A stretch of DNA of 64,000 nt from CAZTGZ01 sp964613385 (lineage in GTDB: Bacteria; Bacteroidota; Bacteroidia; NS11-12g; UBA9320), in assembly GCA_964613385.1 (NCBI GenBank), contig CAZTGZ010000003.1:62001-126000 (forward strand), read 5' to 3'. Made by a program: the position numbers and the translations under genes. Shown here one piece after another: positions 42,888 through 52,374 of this stretch. Position 1 is the stretch's first letter; every line of letters starts with the position of its first letter. Under the pieces are notes generated by a model. It was not told the origin of the DNA. It made no database searches and saw only the letters and a list, made by a program, of their open reading frames with translations.

Positions 42888-44084
42888 CTATTTATTTTGA
42901 TAATTTAGAGCTTCAAATGCAAGCCAGGCCATGGTAGACATGCCCGTTCTCAAAGCGTCTTCGTCGATGTCAAAAGTTGGTGTGTGCAAAAGGGAGCTTA
43001 TTCCCTTTTGTTCATTTCGAACACCGAGCCGATAAAAGCATCCGGGAATTTCTCTGGTGTAAAAAGCAAAATCTTCTCCTGCCGGCCATAAACTCAAAGC
43101 TTTTACTTTCTCTGATCCATTAAATTCCGCAGCTGCTTCACTCATTGCTGTGGTCAAACCAATATCATTTTCCAAATATGGATATCCGGTCCTGACTTCT
43201 ATATCCAGACCAGCACCCAGCGACTCGCAAATTCCGATGGCAGTTTTGCGTATCAGATCATGGGCTTTAAACCGCCAATCTTCATTAAAAGTCCTGAAAG
43301 TACCTTCAATATACATTTGATCAGGAATAACATTTGTAGCACCTTTAGCTTCCACTTTACCAAATGAAAGTACAGATGGAATGGCAGGATTCGCATTTCT
43401 ACTGACAATTTGTTGGAGCGCAATAATCATCTGTGCACCAATCGTTACCGGATCAATTAAGGTGTGAGGATGGGCTGCATGTCCACCTTTTCCTTTGATG
43501 GTGATGTAAATTTCATCTGCACTGGCCATATACATTCCCTCTCTGAAACCCAATTCTCCGGCATCCAGTAAGGGCATCACATGTTGACCCAATATGAGTT
43601 CTACCTTTGGATTTTCTAACACACCTGCAGCAATCATTAAACTTGCTCCACCGGGTATTCTTTCTTCACCGGGTTGAAAAATGCATTTGATGGTCCCTTG
43701 AAACTCAGATCGGAGTGTATGCAATATTTTAACAGTGCCTAATAAGGAAGCAGTATGTGCATCGTGTCCACAGGCATGCATCACACCCGGATTCGTTGAA
43801 CAATACTCGGAACTGTTGACTTCCAGAATGGGAAGAGCATCTGTATCAGCCCGCAATGCAATACATCTGGTATGAGGATTTTGACCCTCAATGAGCGCCA
43901 CAACCCCGGTTTCTGCCATCCTGACTGATTTAACACCCATTTTTTCTAAAGAAGATTCGATAAAGGCGGCGGTATTAAACTCATGAAATGACAATTCAGG
44001 ATTGGCGTGCAAATGCCTGCGGAAGGATCGCACTTCTTCGAAAATTTCAATAGATATTTCCTTAATCCTTTGCTGGACGGACAT
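42888..44084 (-). CDS. M20 family amidohydrolase (hippurate-hydrolase type)
   Basis: Zinc-dependent amidohydrolase that cleaves N-acyl amino acids (HipO/IAA-amino-acid hydrolase group). The product, 398 residues from the ATG at 44084, has RRHLHANPELSFHE, the metal-binding MHACGHDAHTASLLG, the catalytic FQPGEE (Glu pair), GQHVMP and AGEDFAFY. A frame ATG at 44096 adds four residues; both are possible. No signal peptide, so cytosolic. It is divergent from dnaG. Substrate cannot be resolved. Confidence 0.92.
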   Translation of the reverse strand: MSVQQRIKEISIEIFEEVRSFRRHLHANPELSFHEFNTAAFIESSLEKMGVKSVRMAETGVVALIEGQNPHTRCIALRADTDALPILEVNSSEYCSTNPGVMHACGHDAHTASLLGTVKILHTLRSEFQGTIKCIFQPGEERIPGGASLMIAAGVLENPKVELILGQHVMPLLDAGELGFREGMYMASADEIYITIKGKGGHAAHPHTLIDPVTIGAQMIIALQQIVSRNANPAIPSVLSFGKVEAKGATNVIPDQMYIEGTFRTFNEDWRFKAHDLIRKTAIGICESLGAGLDIEVRTGYPYLENDIGLTTAMSEAAAEFNGSEKVKALSLWPAGEDFAFYTREIPGCFYRLGVRNEQKGISSLLHTPTFDIDEDALRTGMSTMAWLAFEALNYQNK

Positions 44085-44167
44085 ATTGCAAATCAAGATA
44101 AAAAAAGTGATTTCTCCGCTCCATGACGGTAGATTGATGTTTACATTTTATTAATTTGCCGTGGGGA

Positions 44168-46078
44168 ATGATATCTGCACATACCATACAGAAAATATTT
44201 GATGTTGCTTCTGTGGAAGATGTCATTGGTGAAGTAGTGCCTCTCAAAAAGGCCGGTGCCAATCTTAGGGGACCATGCCCATTTCATCAGGAGAAAACAC
44301 CTTCTTTTACGGTCTCGCCTGCCAAGGGCATTTACAAATGTTTTGGATGTGGAAAGGCAGGAAATGTAGTGAATTTTGTGATGGAATTCGAACAGCTGAA
44401 CTATGTGGAAGCCTTGAGACGACTGGCGGCGCGGTATAATATTGAAGTTGAGGAAGAAGGAAGAGATATACAGGGCAATCAGGAAGCGCGAGAGGAAAGA
44501 GAAAGTGTATCAGTAGCATTGGAATTTGCAGCCCGTTATTTTCAGGACCAGTTATCGACCCCGGAAGGAAAAGTTGCCGGATATGGTTATCTGCTCAATC
44601 GGGGTTTGCATGAAGATATCATCCATCGGTTTCAATTGGGGTATAGTCAGGATGCATACGACGGATTGCTGAAAGAGGCCGGAAAACAGGGATTTAAAAA
44701 CGAGATTCTTCTAAAAGCTGGATTAATCAAGGAAAAAACAGGTGTAACGCCGGTATCATATTACGACGCATTCAGAGACCGGGTGATGTTTCCGGTTCAC
44801 GGATTAACAGGCAAAGTGCTTGGATTTGGAGGGCGACGCCTGGGGGAAGGCAAAGGGCCTAAATATCTCAATTCGGCAGAAACGGAATTTTACCATAAAT
44901 CTGAAATCTTGTATGGTATTTTTCAAGCGAAAAAGGCCATACGCGAAAAGGATACCTGCTGGCTTACAGAAGGATATCTCGATGTTATCATGCTGCATCA
45001 GCATGGAATAGAACATGTTGTAGCGAGTTCGGGTACCGCATTAACCGAGGGACAAGTTAAGGTAATCCGTCGATTTACCGAAAATGTGACCGTATTGTTT
45101 GATGCGGATCCTGCCGGTATCAAAGCAAGTACACGAAGCATCAATATCATTCTGGCCCTCGGTATGAATGTGAACATTGCGCTGCTGCCTGAAGGTGAAG
45201 ATCCTGATAGCATGTGCCGTAAGGTTGGAGGTGAGGAGTTCAGGGAATATGTCAGGATACATTCGGTAAATTTTGTCATTTTTAAAGCACGGAGTTACTC
45301 AGAACAAGCGAGAAAGGATCCGATTTTAAAAACCAAAGCTATCAGGGAAATTCTGGAGAGCATTGTGCTCATACCCGATCCTTTAAAGAGAAGCGCTTTT
45401 ATTAAGGAGTGTGCGGTTATACTGGATGCAGATGAAAAACTGCTGCAGTCAGAGGCCGGGAAAATGCGCAGACAAGTTCAGGACAAAGAAGTTCATGAAG
45501 TGGACATCCCTGAATTGGCAGAAATTCCTACCGGTCCTCAAGGGCCATCACAAATGGATCAGGAAATGAGTTTGTTGAAAAATCTGATACGATACGGAAA
45601 ATATACCTATCGAAATAATGAAGAAGGTGTTCCGGAAAGTGTTGCGGAATTTGTTGTAAATGAGATTTATAGTGATGAAATTGAACTGGAATCCGAGCTG
45701 GTAAGCCGGGTATTTAGTCAATTGCAGGAGATGATCAATCATCGTGAAATCCCCGATGATGATTTTTTTATTCAGGATCCGGAATTGGCACCGTTGGCGG
45801 CTGAAGCTTTGAGTGAAAAATATATTCTCAGTCCGGTCTGGGCATCGAGCTATGAAATCATTACCCTGGAAGAAAGTGAGAATTTTAAGAAGGAAATTGA
45901 TGAAAACCTGAATCATCTAAAATTGAGGCATTTGTCAAAACTCATAGATAATAATATCGAACAAATTAAAAATGCCAAGGAAGATGAACTGACCCAATTC
46001 CTTCAAATTCAACAACATCTGCTTTTTATCAGACAGAAATTTGCCCATCAAAGCGGCATCGTAGTTTTGAGGATGTGA
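44168..46078 (+). CDS. dnaG: DNA primase
   Basis: Makes RNA primers at the replication fork. The 636-residue product has an N-terminal CHC2 zinc finger (CPFH at 37-40 and CFGC at 58-61), the primase core (RDRVMFPVHGLTGKVLGFGGR; KSEILYGIFQAK), the TOPRIM domain (TEGYLDVIMLHQHG, then LFDADPAG), and a C-terminal helical DnaB-binding part rich in Glu (about 440-636). The frame opens with TTG at 44156 but the ATG at 44168 gives the standard start. A TTAATTTG element, one base off the promoter consensus, precedes it by nine bases. Confidence 0.97.
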   Translation: MISAHTIQKIFDVASVEDVIGEVVPLKKAGANLRGPCPFHQEKTPSFTVSPAKGIYKCFGCGKAGNVVNFVMEFEQLNYVEALRRLAARYNIEVEEEGRDIQGNQEAREERESVSVALEFAARYFQDQLSTPEGKVAGYGYLLNRGLHEDIIHRFQLGYSQDAYDGLLKEAGKQGFKNEILLKAGLIKEKTGVTPVSYYDAFRDRVMFPVHGLTGKVLGFGGRRLGEGKGPKYLNSAETEFYHKSEILYGIFQAKKAIREKDTCWLTEGYLDVIMLHQHGIEHVVASSGTALTEGQVKVIRRFTENVTVLFDADPAGIKASTRSINIILALGMNVNIALLPEGEDPDSMCRKVGGEEFREYVRIHSVNFVIFKARSYSEQARKDPILKTKAIREILESIVLIPDPLKRSAFIKECAVILDADEKLLQSEAGKMRRQVQDKEVHEVDIPELAEIPTGPQGPSQMDQEMSLLKNLIRYGKYTYRNNEEGVPESVAEFVVNEIYSDEIELESELVSRVFSQLQEMINHREIPDDDFFIQDPELAPLAAEALSEKYILSPVWASSYEIITLEESENFKKEIDENLNHLKLRHLSKLIDNNIEQIKNAKEDELTQFLQIQQHLLFIRQKFAHQSGIVVLRM

Positions 46079-46135
46079 ATGAAAATATGTACATAATGTG
46101 AAAATCGAATGATACGAATTACCATCTGGAGTCGT

Positions 46136-46143
46136 TATCTTTG
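46136..46143 (+). promoter_or_regulatory. TAnnTTTG -7 box before a small membrane protein gene
   Basis: TATCTTTG, ending four bases before the ATG at 46148; no TTG at -33. Implies a leaderless or nearly leaderless mRNA. Confidence 0.45.
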
Positions 46144-46147
46144 ATAT

Positions 46148-46435
46148 ATGCACACGATACACCACATTCCACATACCCGGCCCGGACTCATTCCAAGTCT
46201 TGTTTTGGCTATCATTACCGCTCTTACCAGCCTTTGGGTGTATAGTTTTAAAATGAATGGAATCAACGCTACCAATGAGACATTCCTAAGCGGTTTCTAT
46301 TTTATGCTTCCTACGGTCATTCTGAGTTTGTTTATATTTACGTTCCTCTTAAAACGATTTTCTACCTATACCAGCACCCTATTGTCATTCGCGTTGGGAA
46401 TGCTATTGAGTTTCGCACTGAGATTTATATTTTGA
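46148..46435 (+). CDS. Small hypothetical membrane protein
   Basis: 95 residues with three predicted membrane helices (about 12-33 PGLIPSLVLAIITALTSLWV, 47-68 and 73-94). The N-terminus is histidine-rich (MHTIHHIPHTRPG). Unknown family. It sits alone between dnaG and an acyltransferase gene, with its own promoter box and no overlap with a longer frame on the other strand. A dnaG-linked or lipid-linked role is a guess. Confidence 0.6.
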   Translation: MHTIHHIPHTRPGLIPSLVLAIITALTSLWVYSFKMNGINATNETFLSGFYFMLPTVILSLFIFTFLLKRFSTYTSTLLSFALGMLLSFALRFIF

Positions 46436-46475
46436 TTTTTTTGAATTAAGCGTCCGATAGACTGAACGTTGGCGG

Positions 46476-46483
46476 TAAATTTG
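46476..46483 (+). promoter_or_regulatory. TAnnTTTG -7 box for the acyltransferase gene
   Basis: TAAATTTG followed by C, ending five bases before the ATG at 46489. The nearest upstream TTGA (46441) is 32 bases away. Confidence 0.45.
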
Positions 46484-46488
46484 CGCAG

Positions 46489-47787
46489 ATGTATCTGCTG
46501 TACCGCTTTCTAAAAGTTACGCTCTTCCCCATTTGGCGCTTTTATTTGCGCAGGGTTTATTTCAGTAATGCACATCATTTGCCCCCTTCCAAACCGATTT
46601 TACTTGCCGGCAATCACCCCAATTCATTCCTCGACGGAGTTGCCGTTTCATATTTTCTTTGGCGAAAAACCTTTGTATTGGTCAGGGGAGATGTGTTTAA
46701 AAAGAAATGGGCGAATGCCCTATTGCGTTCCATGTGCCTGATGCCGATCTTTCGTGAATCAGATGGGGAAGGACTCCGTAAAAACAAAGAACAGAACGAT
46801 AAAACATTTGACGATTGCTATCAGCTTTTTGGAAAAAATCAGGTGCTGCTCATTTTTCCTGAAGCCATTGCACGTCCGGAAAAAAGGCTGAGGCCGGTGC
46901 GCAAGGGAACAGCGAGAATGGCATTTGACATGGTGGTGAGAAGTGGATGGACCATGGATTTGCAAGTCGTTCCTACATCTTTGAATTACACGCATTTCAA
47001 TGGGTTTCGAAAGGAATTAATGATAGATTTCGGAGAGGCAATTTCAGTATTGAGTTTTAAGGATTTATATGCTGAAAACTCTGCGAAAGCCATCAACCAA
47101 CTCACGGCTTTACTGGAAGGACGAATGCGGGAGAATATGATTATCAGCGAGATGCCGGAGAATGATGATTTGTTCGAACAATACACACTCCTGCAAAGGA
47201 ATAACATTAAAAAACCTTTTTTTGGATTTTGGTTCAACACCAAAAGTGCCCTGAATGCGGAACTTTTGGCTTCCAAACAATTTAATCGAATCATGGAAGG
47301 TCCATCCAAAGTTCAATTTCAATCTAATTTACAACACTATTTCAATGTATTGGGGCAGTTCAGCTTAAATGATATGGCCATCCGAGGCATTTCGGGTTTA
47401 ATCTGGAAATTGCTGTTTTTGGTAAGTTCGTTTTTCCCGGCTTTACTTGGCGGATTGCTCACCTGGACACCTTTTGCCCTTGCATCCTTTTTGAGCAATA
47501 AATGGGTGAAACGACGGGAGTTTTATGATAGTGTTTTGTTGGGATTGTCCTTGGTGTTTGACTTGCTGTATTCAATTCTATTATTCACCATCCTCTATGT
47601 TTTGTTTGCTGAAAATGCATGGTGGCTGCTCCTCATGATCAAAATTTTTGGAGTATTATATTTTTTCATGTTCGAGGCATTAACCCAGTGTATTCAGTTT
47701 TTTAAGTCGAGATTATTCAGAAATTCTAACCCCGAAATTTGGGTGGAGTTGAATCAATTGCGCCGCGAAATAATTGCACATCGCTGA
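46489..47787 (+). CDS. PlsC-family acyltransferase with C-terminal membrane helices
   Basis: Membrane acyltransferase that would add an acyl chain to lysophosphatidate or another glycerolipid. The 432-residue product has the H-x4-D motif NHPNSFLD (44-51), the FPEA segment (about 125), and TARPEKRLRPVRKGTARMA-like basic stretch for phosphate binding. The C-terminal 130 residues hold three or four hydrophobic helices (LLFLVSSFFPALLGGLL; LLGLSLVFDLLYSILLFTILYVLF), more than in typical PlsC. It is three bases from the MFS transporter start, so the two are co-transcribed. Exact lipid is unknown. Confidence 0.85.
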   Translation: MYLLYRFLKVTLFPIWRFYLRRVYFSNAHHLPPSKPILLAGNHPNSFLDGVAVSYFLWRKTFVLVRGDVFKKKWANALLRSMCLMPIFRESDGEGLRKNKEQNDKTFDDCYQLFGKNQVLLIFPEAIARPEKRLRPVRKGTARMAFDMVVRSGWTMDLQVVPTSLNYTHFNGFRKELMIDFGEAISVLSFKDLYAENSAKAINQLTALLEGRMRENMIISEMPENDDLFEQYTLLQRNNIKKPFFGFWFNTKSALNAELLASKQFNRIMEGPSKVQFQSNLQHYFNVLGQFSLNDMAIRGISGLIWKLLFLVSSFFPALLGGLLTWTPFALASFLSNKWVKRREFYDSVLLGLSLVFDLLYSILLFTILYVLFAENAWWLLLMIKIFGVLYFFMFEALTQCIQFFKSRLFRNSNPEIWVELNQLRREIIAHR

Positions 47788-47790
47788 CCT

Positions 47791-48960
47791 ATGGCCATTG
47801 GATTATTGCGAGACCAGCGCATTCGAATTTTAGGACTGAGCAGCTTCTTTTTTTTCATCAGTTTTAATATGATTATTCCGGAATTGCCGGATTACCTGAG
47901 TAGAATCGGCGGAGCAGATTATAAGGGAATGATTATCGGACTCTTCGCCATTTCAGCGGGTTTGGCAAGACCATTCAGCGGTAAGTTAACAGATTCAGTT
48001 GGACGGGTTCCGGTCTTATTAATTGGATGTCTGGTTTGTCTGGTGATGGGATTTTTGTATCCGCTCACTAGTTCAGTGGCCGCTTTTCTAATGCTCAGAT
48101 TTTTTCACGGGTTTTCGACCGGATTTAAACCAACGGCAGATGTTGCCTATTTGGCAGATATCGTTCCGGCAGAACGAAGGGGAGAAGCTATGGGTTTGTT
48201 GGGTATCATGAATAACCTCGGGATGAGTATGGGCCCTGCTTTGGGCAGTGAAATCGCCATGGCTTATGGCACAGATTGGTTGTTTTGGATTTCATCGCTT
48301 GTTGCCCTGGCTGCTTTAATTCCTGTTTTCTTTCTTCCGGAAACCTTAAAGAACCGGGAAAGGGTTCAAATCGATCATATAAAAATCAGGAAAAATGAAA
48401 TTTGGGAGCCGGCAGTCAAACTACCCGCGCTCATCACCCTTCTCACCGTGTTTTCTTTTGGTGCTGTACTCACATTAATCCCGGACTACGCCAGAGAACT
48501 CGGTCTGAAAAAGCAGGGTTATTTTTATATGGTATTGACGTTAGTTTCTTTGAGCATCCGCATGTTTTCAGGCAAGCTTAGCGACCGAAAGGGTAGGGAA
48601 TACGTTATGAAGCGAGGTACTTTTTTCCTTTGCGCAGGGTTATTGGTACTCGCATTTGCATCCAACAGTTTAATGTTATTGCTCGCAGCGGCCATCATTG
48701 GCATAAGCAGCGGATTAAACTCCCCTACTTTGTTCGCATGGGCCATTGATAAAAGTCATGATCGGTTTAAAGGAAGGGGGATTGCCACTTTATACATCGC
48801 TTTAGAGGCAGGAATTGCCCTGGGTTCTATTTTCTCGGCGGCTGTGTGGAACAATGAAAGTGCCGGATTCACCAGGGCTTTTTTGCTCTGTTTTGGGTTG
48901 GCTTTACTGGCATTGGTCATTTTGATTTCAGGCAAGAAAACACGCAATTCTTTAGAATAG
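47791..48960 (+). CDS. Major facilitator superfamily transporter
   Basis: Inner-membrane secondary transporter of 389 residues with about 12 hydrophobic helices. It has the MFS loop 2-3 motif (GKLTDSVGRVPVLLIG, about 66-81) and its repeat in the second half (GKLSDRKGREYVMKRG, about 260-275). The gene starts three bases after the acyltransferase stop. Substrate unknown; no drug-specific motif stands out. Helices and the two loop motifs make the assignment firm. Confidence 0.9.
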   Translation: MAIGLLRDQRIRILGLSSFFFFISFNMIIPELPDYLSRIGGADYKGMIIGLFAISAGLARPFSGKLTDSVGRVPVLLIGCLVCLVMGFLYPLTSSVAAFLMLRFFHGFSTGFKPTADVAYLADIVPAERRGEAMGLLGIMNNLGMSMGPALGSEIAMAYGTDWLFWISSLVALAALIPVFFLPETLKNRERVQIDHIKIRKNEIWEPAVKLPALITLLTVFSFGAVLTLIPDYARELGLKKQGYFYMVLTLVSLSIRMFSGKLSDRKGREYVMKRGTFFLCAGLLVLAFASNSLMLLLAAAIIGISSGLNSPTLFAWAIDKSHDRFKGRGIATLYIALEAGIALGSIFSAAVWNNESAGFTRAFLLCFGLALLALVILISGKKTRNSLE

Positions 48961-49069
48961 AATCGTTCTAAATTAGTGGTTCCTTGAGCATAATATACTG
49001 AATTTTCACGGGAGTTTCAATTTTTCTCACAAAAAAGACCTTCAAACCTGCAAGGAATGCGAGAAATAC

Positions 49070-49077
49070 TAATTTTG
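49070..49077 (+). promoter_or_regulatory. TAnnTTTG -7 box for the nqr operon
   Basis: TAATTTTG followed by C, ending 15 bases before the nqrA ATG. At the -33 position there is only a weak CTG (49048-49050). Confidence 0.5.
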
Positions 49078-49092
49078 CAGCGATTTTAACAA

Positions 49093-50442
49093 ATGGGTAA
49101 ACTCATCAAACTCCGCAAGGGCAAAGACATTCTTCTGGAAGGAGAAGCATCCCTTGAAAAATTAAATGCAGCAGGCGTTAGAAATTACGCCATTAAGCCG
49201 GCCGATTTTAAGGGAATAGTTCCCAAAATGCTTGTGAAAGCAGGTGATGAAGTTAAGGCAGGTACGCCACTATTTCACTCCAAAACGAATGAAAACATCA
49301 TCTTTTGTTCTCCGGTTAGCGGAGAAATTTCCGAAATTGTAAGAGGTGACAGGAGGGTGATTTTAGAGGTTCGTATACTGGCGGATCAGGAGAATCAATA
49401 CCTTACGCATCCTGCTGAACAACCGTCAGTTATGAGCCGTGAAACGGTTTTAGAAAGAATGAAACTTTCCGGCGTATGGCCCATGGTCAGACAAAGACCC
49501 TTCAACACCATAGCCGATCCTTTGGATAAACCCAAAGCAATTTTTATATCCACTTTTGATTCAGCTCCATTGGCGCCGGATTTTGGCTGGATATTGAAAG
49601 ATGAGATGCATAACTTGCAGGCAGGACTTGACGCACTGGCCAAAATTTCTGAAGCCAGAATCTATATGGGATTGAAGCATGGGGCTTCCTCCAATAGTAC
49701 ATTCACCGGACTCAAAGGGGTTGAATTTTATGAAGTTCAAGGACCACATCCAGCGGGGAATGTTGGTGTTCAGATACATCATGTGAATCCAGTGAATAAG
49801 GGTGAAGTGGTTTGGGTAGTCGATCCTCAGGACTTAGCCATCATCGGAAGGGTATTTAACGAAGGGAAATACCGCCATGAAAAAACAATTGCCATTACCG
49901 GATCTGAAATTCAAAAAACGGGATATGTAAGTGTGTTTGCAGGCGCTTGTGTTGAAAATATCCTGATGAATAATTGTAAGGAAGGAGATGTAAGAATTAT
50001 AAGCGGAAATGTATTAACCGGAACTCAAATTCAAATGAATGGTTATTTGTCGTTTTATCATTCTCAAATAACCGCCATACCTGAAGGTCGCCACTATGAA
50101 TTTATGGGTTGGTTGATTCCTACTTACGCCAGACCCAGTATCAGCAAAACCTTTTTATACTATCTGAGTCCCAAAAAGAAATTCAAGGTAAATACCAATT
50201 TACATGGCGAAGAGCGCGCATTTGTGGTAACCGGTGAATACGAAAAAGTTCTGCCTATGGATATTTATCCTGTTCCATTATTGAAGTCTATTTTAGCAAA
50301 GGACTTTGAAGCCATGGAAAATTTGGGTATTTACGAAGTAGTGGAGGAAGATATGGCGCTGTGTGAATTTGTTTGTACATCAAAAATTGATGTACAGGAG
50401 ATATTGCGCGAAGGTTTGGAGTTAATGGAAGCCGAAGGATAA
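49093..50442 (+). CDS. nqrA: Na+-translocating NADH:quinone oxidoreductase subunit A
   Basis: Peripheral cytoplasmic subunit of Na+-NQR, the respiratory pump that moves Na+ out while passing electrons from NADH to ubiquinone or menaquinone. The 449-residue product has the NqrA opening (LIKLRKGKDILLEGEA), KTNENIIFCSPVSGEIS, and the GYVSVFAGACVENILMN and RPSISKTFLYYLSPKK regions of the family. No cofactor is bound. It is first in a six-gene operon. Start ATG at 49093 is without a Shine-Dalgarno. Confidence 0.96.
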   Translation: MGKLIKLRKGKDILLEGEASLEKLNAAGVRNYAIKPADFKGIVPKMLVKAGDEVKAGTPLFHSKTNENIIFCSPVSGEISEIVRGDRRVILEVRILADQENQYLTHPAEQPSVMSRETVLERMKLSGVWPMVRQRPFNTIADPLDKPKAIFISTFDSAPLAPDFGWILKDEMHNLQAGLDALAKISEARIYMGLKHGASSNSTFTGLKGVEFYEVQGPHPAGNVGVQIHHVNPVNKGEVVWVVDPQDLAIIGRVFNEGKYRHEKTIAITGSEIQKTGYVSVFAGACVENILMNNCKEGDVRIISGNVLTGTQIQMNGYLSFYHSQITAIPEGRHYEFMGWLIPTYARPSISKTFLYYLSPKKKFKVNTNLHGEERAFVVTGEYEKVLPMDIYPVPLLKSILAKDFEAMENLGIYEVVEEDMALCEFVCTSKIDVQEILREGLELMEAEG

Positions 50443-50475
50443 TTATTATAAACAACTAGATAAGAATAGCATTCA

Positions 50476-51633
50476 ATGAAATTTCTCAGAAAACAACTGG
50501 ATCAGCTAAAACCCAATTTTCAGAAGGGAGGCAGATTCTACTTTCTGCATTCAACCTTTGATGCCATTGAAACGTTCATGTTTGTTCCCAATCATGTGAC
50601 CAAAACAGGAACGCATATCAGAGATGGTATCGATTTGAAACGCACCATGTTCATGGTGATTATTGCGCTTATTCCTTGTACATTGTTTGGAATGTGGAAC
50701 GTCGGGTTTCAGCATTTTCGTGCATATGGTGAAGAGGCGACTTTTATGCAGCAATTTTTATTTGGGCTCATTCAGGTTCTTCCAATTATCGCGGTTTCTT
50801 ATATCGTAGGACTTGGAATTGAATTTGCGATGTGTCAGGTTAAAGGACACCCTGTTAACGAAGGGTTCCTTGTAAGCGGATTACTCATTCCTTTGACTTT
50901 ACCACCTGATATTCCATTGTGGATGGTTGCGGTTGGAACGGCTTTCGCGGTAATTATAGGCAAAGAAGTTTTCGGCGGAACCGGAATGAACATCTTAAAT
51001 CCGGCATTGACCGCAAGGGTGTTTTTATATTTTGCGTATCCGGGTGCCATGAGCGGTGATCAGGTTTGGGTTGCTGCCGATTTTAATGATAAATTGGCTG
51101 ATGGATTCAGCGGTGCTACCAGTCTTGGTTTGGCAGCGGTTGGAAAACCACTCGAATTTTCTAATTGGGAACTCTTCATGGGTGCCATACCCGGTTCCAT
51201 TGGTGAAACTTCGGTTTTAATGTGTTTAATTGGGGCAGTGTTCCTGATTATCACGGGAATAGGGAGTTGGCGCATCATGGGGTCCGTATTTGTGGGAGGT
51301 TTGGCGATGGCAGCGCTATTAAAGGCGTTGGGACAGGGCTCAGAGTCTTTATATCTATCCATGGATCCATGGACTCATCTGTTTATTGGTGGATTTGCTT
51401 TCGGGGCCATATTTATGGCAACCGATCCGGTTTCTGCATCACAAACAGAAAGAGGTAAATATATTTATGGGTTCTTAATCGGAGTGCTGACCATTCTGAT
51501 TCGGGTATTTAACCCGGCTTATCCGGAGGGAATTATGATGGCCATCCTGCTGATGAACGTATTCGCTCCACTGATCGATTATTTTGTAATACAGTCTAAC
51601 ATTAAAAGAAGATTGAGTCGTGTCAAAGCTTAA
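50476..51633 (+). CDS. nqrB: Na+-NQR subunit B
   Basis: Membrane subunit, 385 residues with about nine or ten helices, that holds riboflavin, a covalent FMN and the quinone site. The FMN-attachment threonine is Thr215 in the motif SGAT (212-215), recognised by ApbE. GTGMNILNPALTARVFLYFAYP is the typical membrane core (read here as GTGMNILNPALTARVF). NqrA precedes by 33 bases; the last 14 bases overlap nqrC. The ApbE gene needed for flavinylation is at the end of this cluster. Confidence 0.96.
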   Translation: MKFLRKQLDQLKPNFQKGGRFYFLHSTFDAIETFMFVPNHVTKTGTHIRDGIDLKRTMFMVIIALIPCTLFGMWNVGFQHFRAYGEEATFMQQFLFGLIQVLPIIAVSYIVGLGIEFAMCQVKGHPVNEGFLVSGLLIPLTLPPDIPLWMVAVGTAFAVIIGKEVFGGTGMNILNPALTARVFLYFAYPGAMSGDQVWVAADFNDKLADGFSGATSLGLAAVGKPLEFSNWELFMGAIPGSIGETSVLMCLIGAVFLIITGIGSWRIMGSVFVGGLAMAALLKALGQGSESLYLSMDPWTHLFIGGFAFGAIFMATDPVSASQTERGKYIYGFLIGVLTILIRVFNPAYPEGIMMAILLMNVFAPLIDYFVIQSNIKRRLSRVKA

Positions 51634-52372
51634 TATCAATTCAGACAGGTATATCCTGACCTTTGCCATAATTATGACCATCGTGCTGGGTACTTTGCTC
51701 AGTTTGGTTGCGCTGGCGCTCGCAGATCGTCAGAAGGCTGAAAAGGATTTCGAACAACAGAAGTACATTTTGACTTCTGTTTTAGGGAGTGAAAAAGTAG
51801 GCGGCATGTCTAAATCTGAGATTACTGAGATGTATGGCAAAAGCGTAACAGACCTCGCCGTTAATGAAAAGGGAATTCAGATCGATGCCAAAGTAAAGGA
51901 CATCGTGATGATAAAAGAGTATAAAAAACTCAACAAGGACGGAACCCTGAAATCAGGTGAATCACTGCGTATGCCTGTGTATATGTTCAAAGGGGACGAT
52001 GGCAAGGTAACTTCTTATATCCTCCCGGTTTTTGGTTTCGGTCTATGGGACAATATCTGGGGATTTATCGCCCTTGAAGCTGATTTAAACACCGTGAGAG
52101 GAGTTGTTTTTGACCACAAAGGAGAAACTCCTGGATTGGGTGCCCGTATAACCGAGGATAAAGTGCGTTCCAGATTCATTGGAAAGAAAATATACAATGA
52201 GGAATTTTTCGCAGTGCTGGAAATGATGAAAGGTGAGGGTAAGGATTATAAATCAGACATGCACAAGGTGGATGGAATGTCAGGGGCAACCTTAACCGCC
52301 ATCGGATTGAACAATATGTTGAAGAATTATTTCAACTTGTACCAAAATTACTTTAAAACTATAAAATCTTAA
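51620..52372 (+). CDS. nqrC: Na+-NQR subunit C
   Basis: Single-helix membrane subunit (helix about 13-35) with a periplasmic FMN-binding domain, 250 residues. The second covalent FMN attaches at Thr224 in SGAT (221-224), within KVDGMSGATLTAIG. KGDDGKVTSYILPVFGFGLWDNIWGF and DHKGETPGLGARITED are also typical (shown partly). It overlaps nqrB by 14 bases and is followed two bases later by nqrD. Confidence 0.96.
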   Translation: MSKLNINSDRYILTFAIIMTIVLGTLLSLVALALADRQKAEKDFEQQKYILTSVLGSEKVGGMSKSEITEMYGKSVTDLAVNEKGIQIDAKVKDIVMIKEYKKLNKDGTLKSGESLRMPVYMFKGDDGKVTSYILPVFGFGLWDNIWGFIALEADLNTVRGVVFDHKGETPGLGARITEDKVRSRFIGKKIYNEEFFAVLEMMKGEGKDYKSDMHKVDGMSGATLTAIGLNNMLKNYFNLYQNYFKTIKS

Positions 52373-52374
52373 TT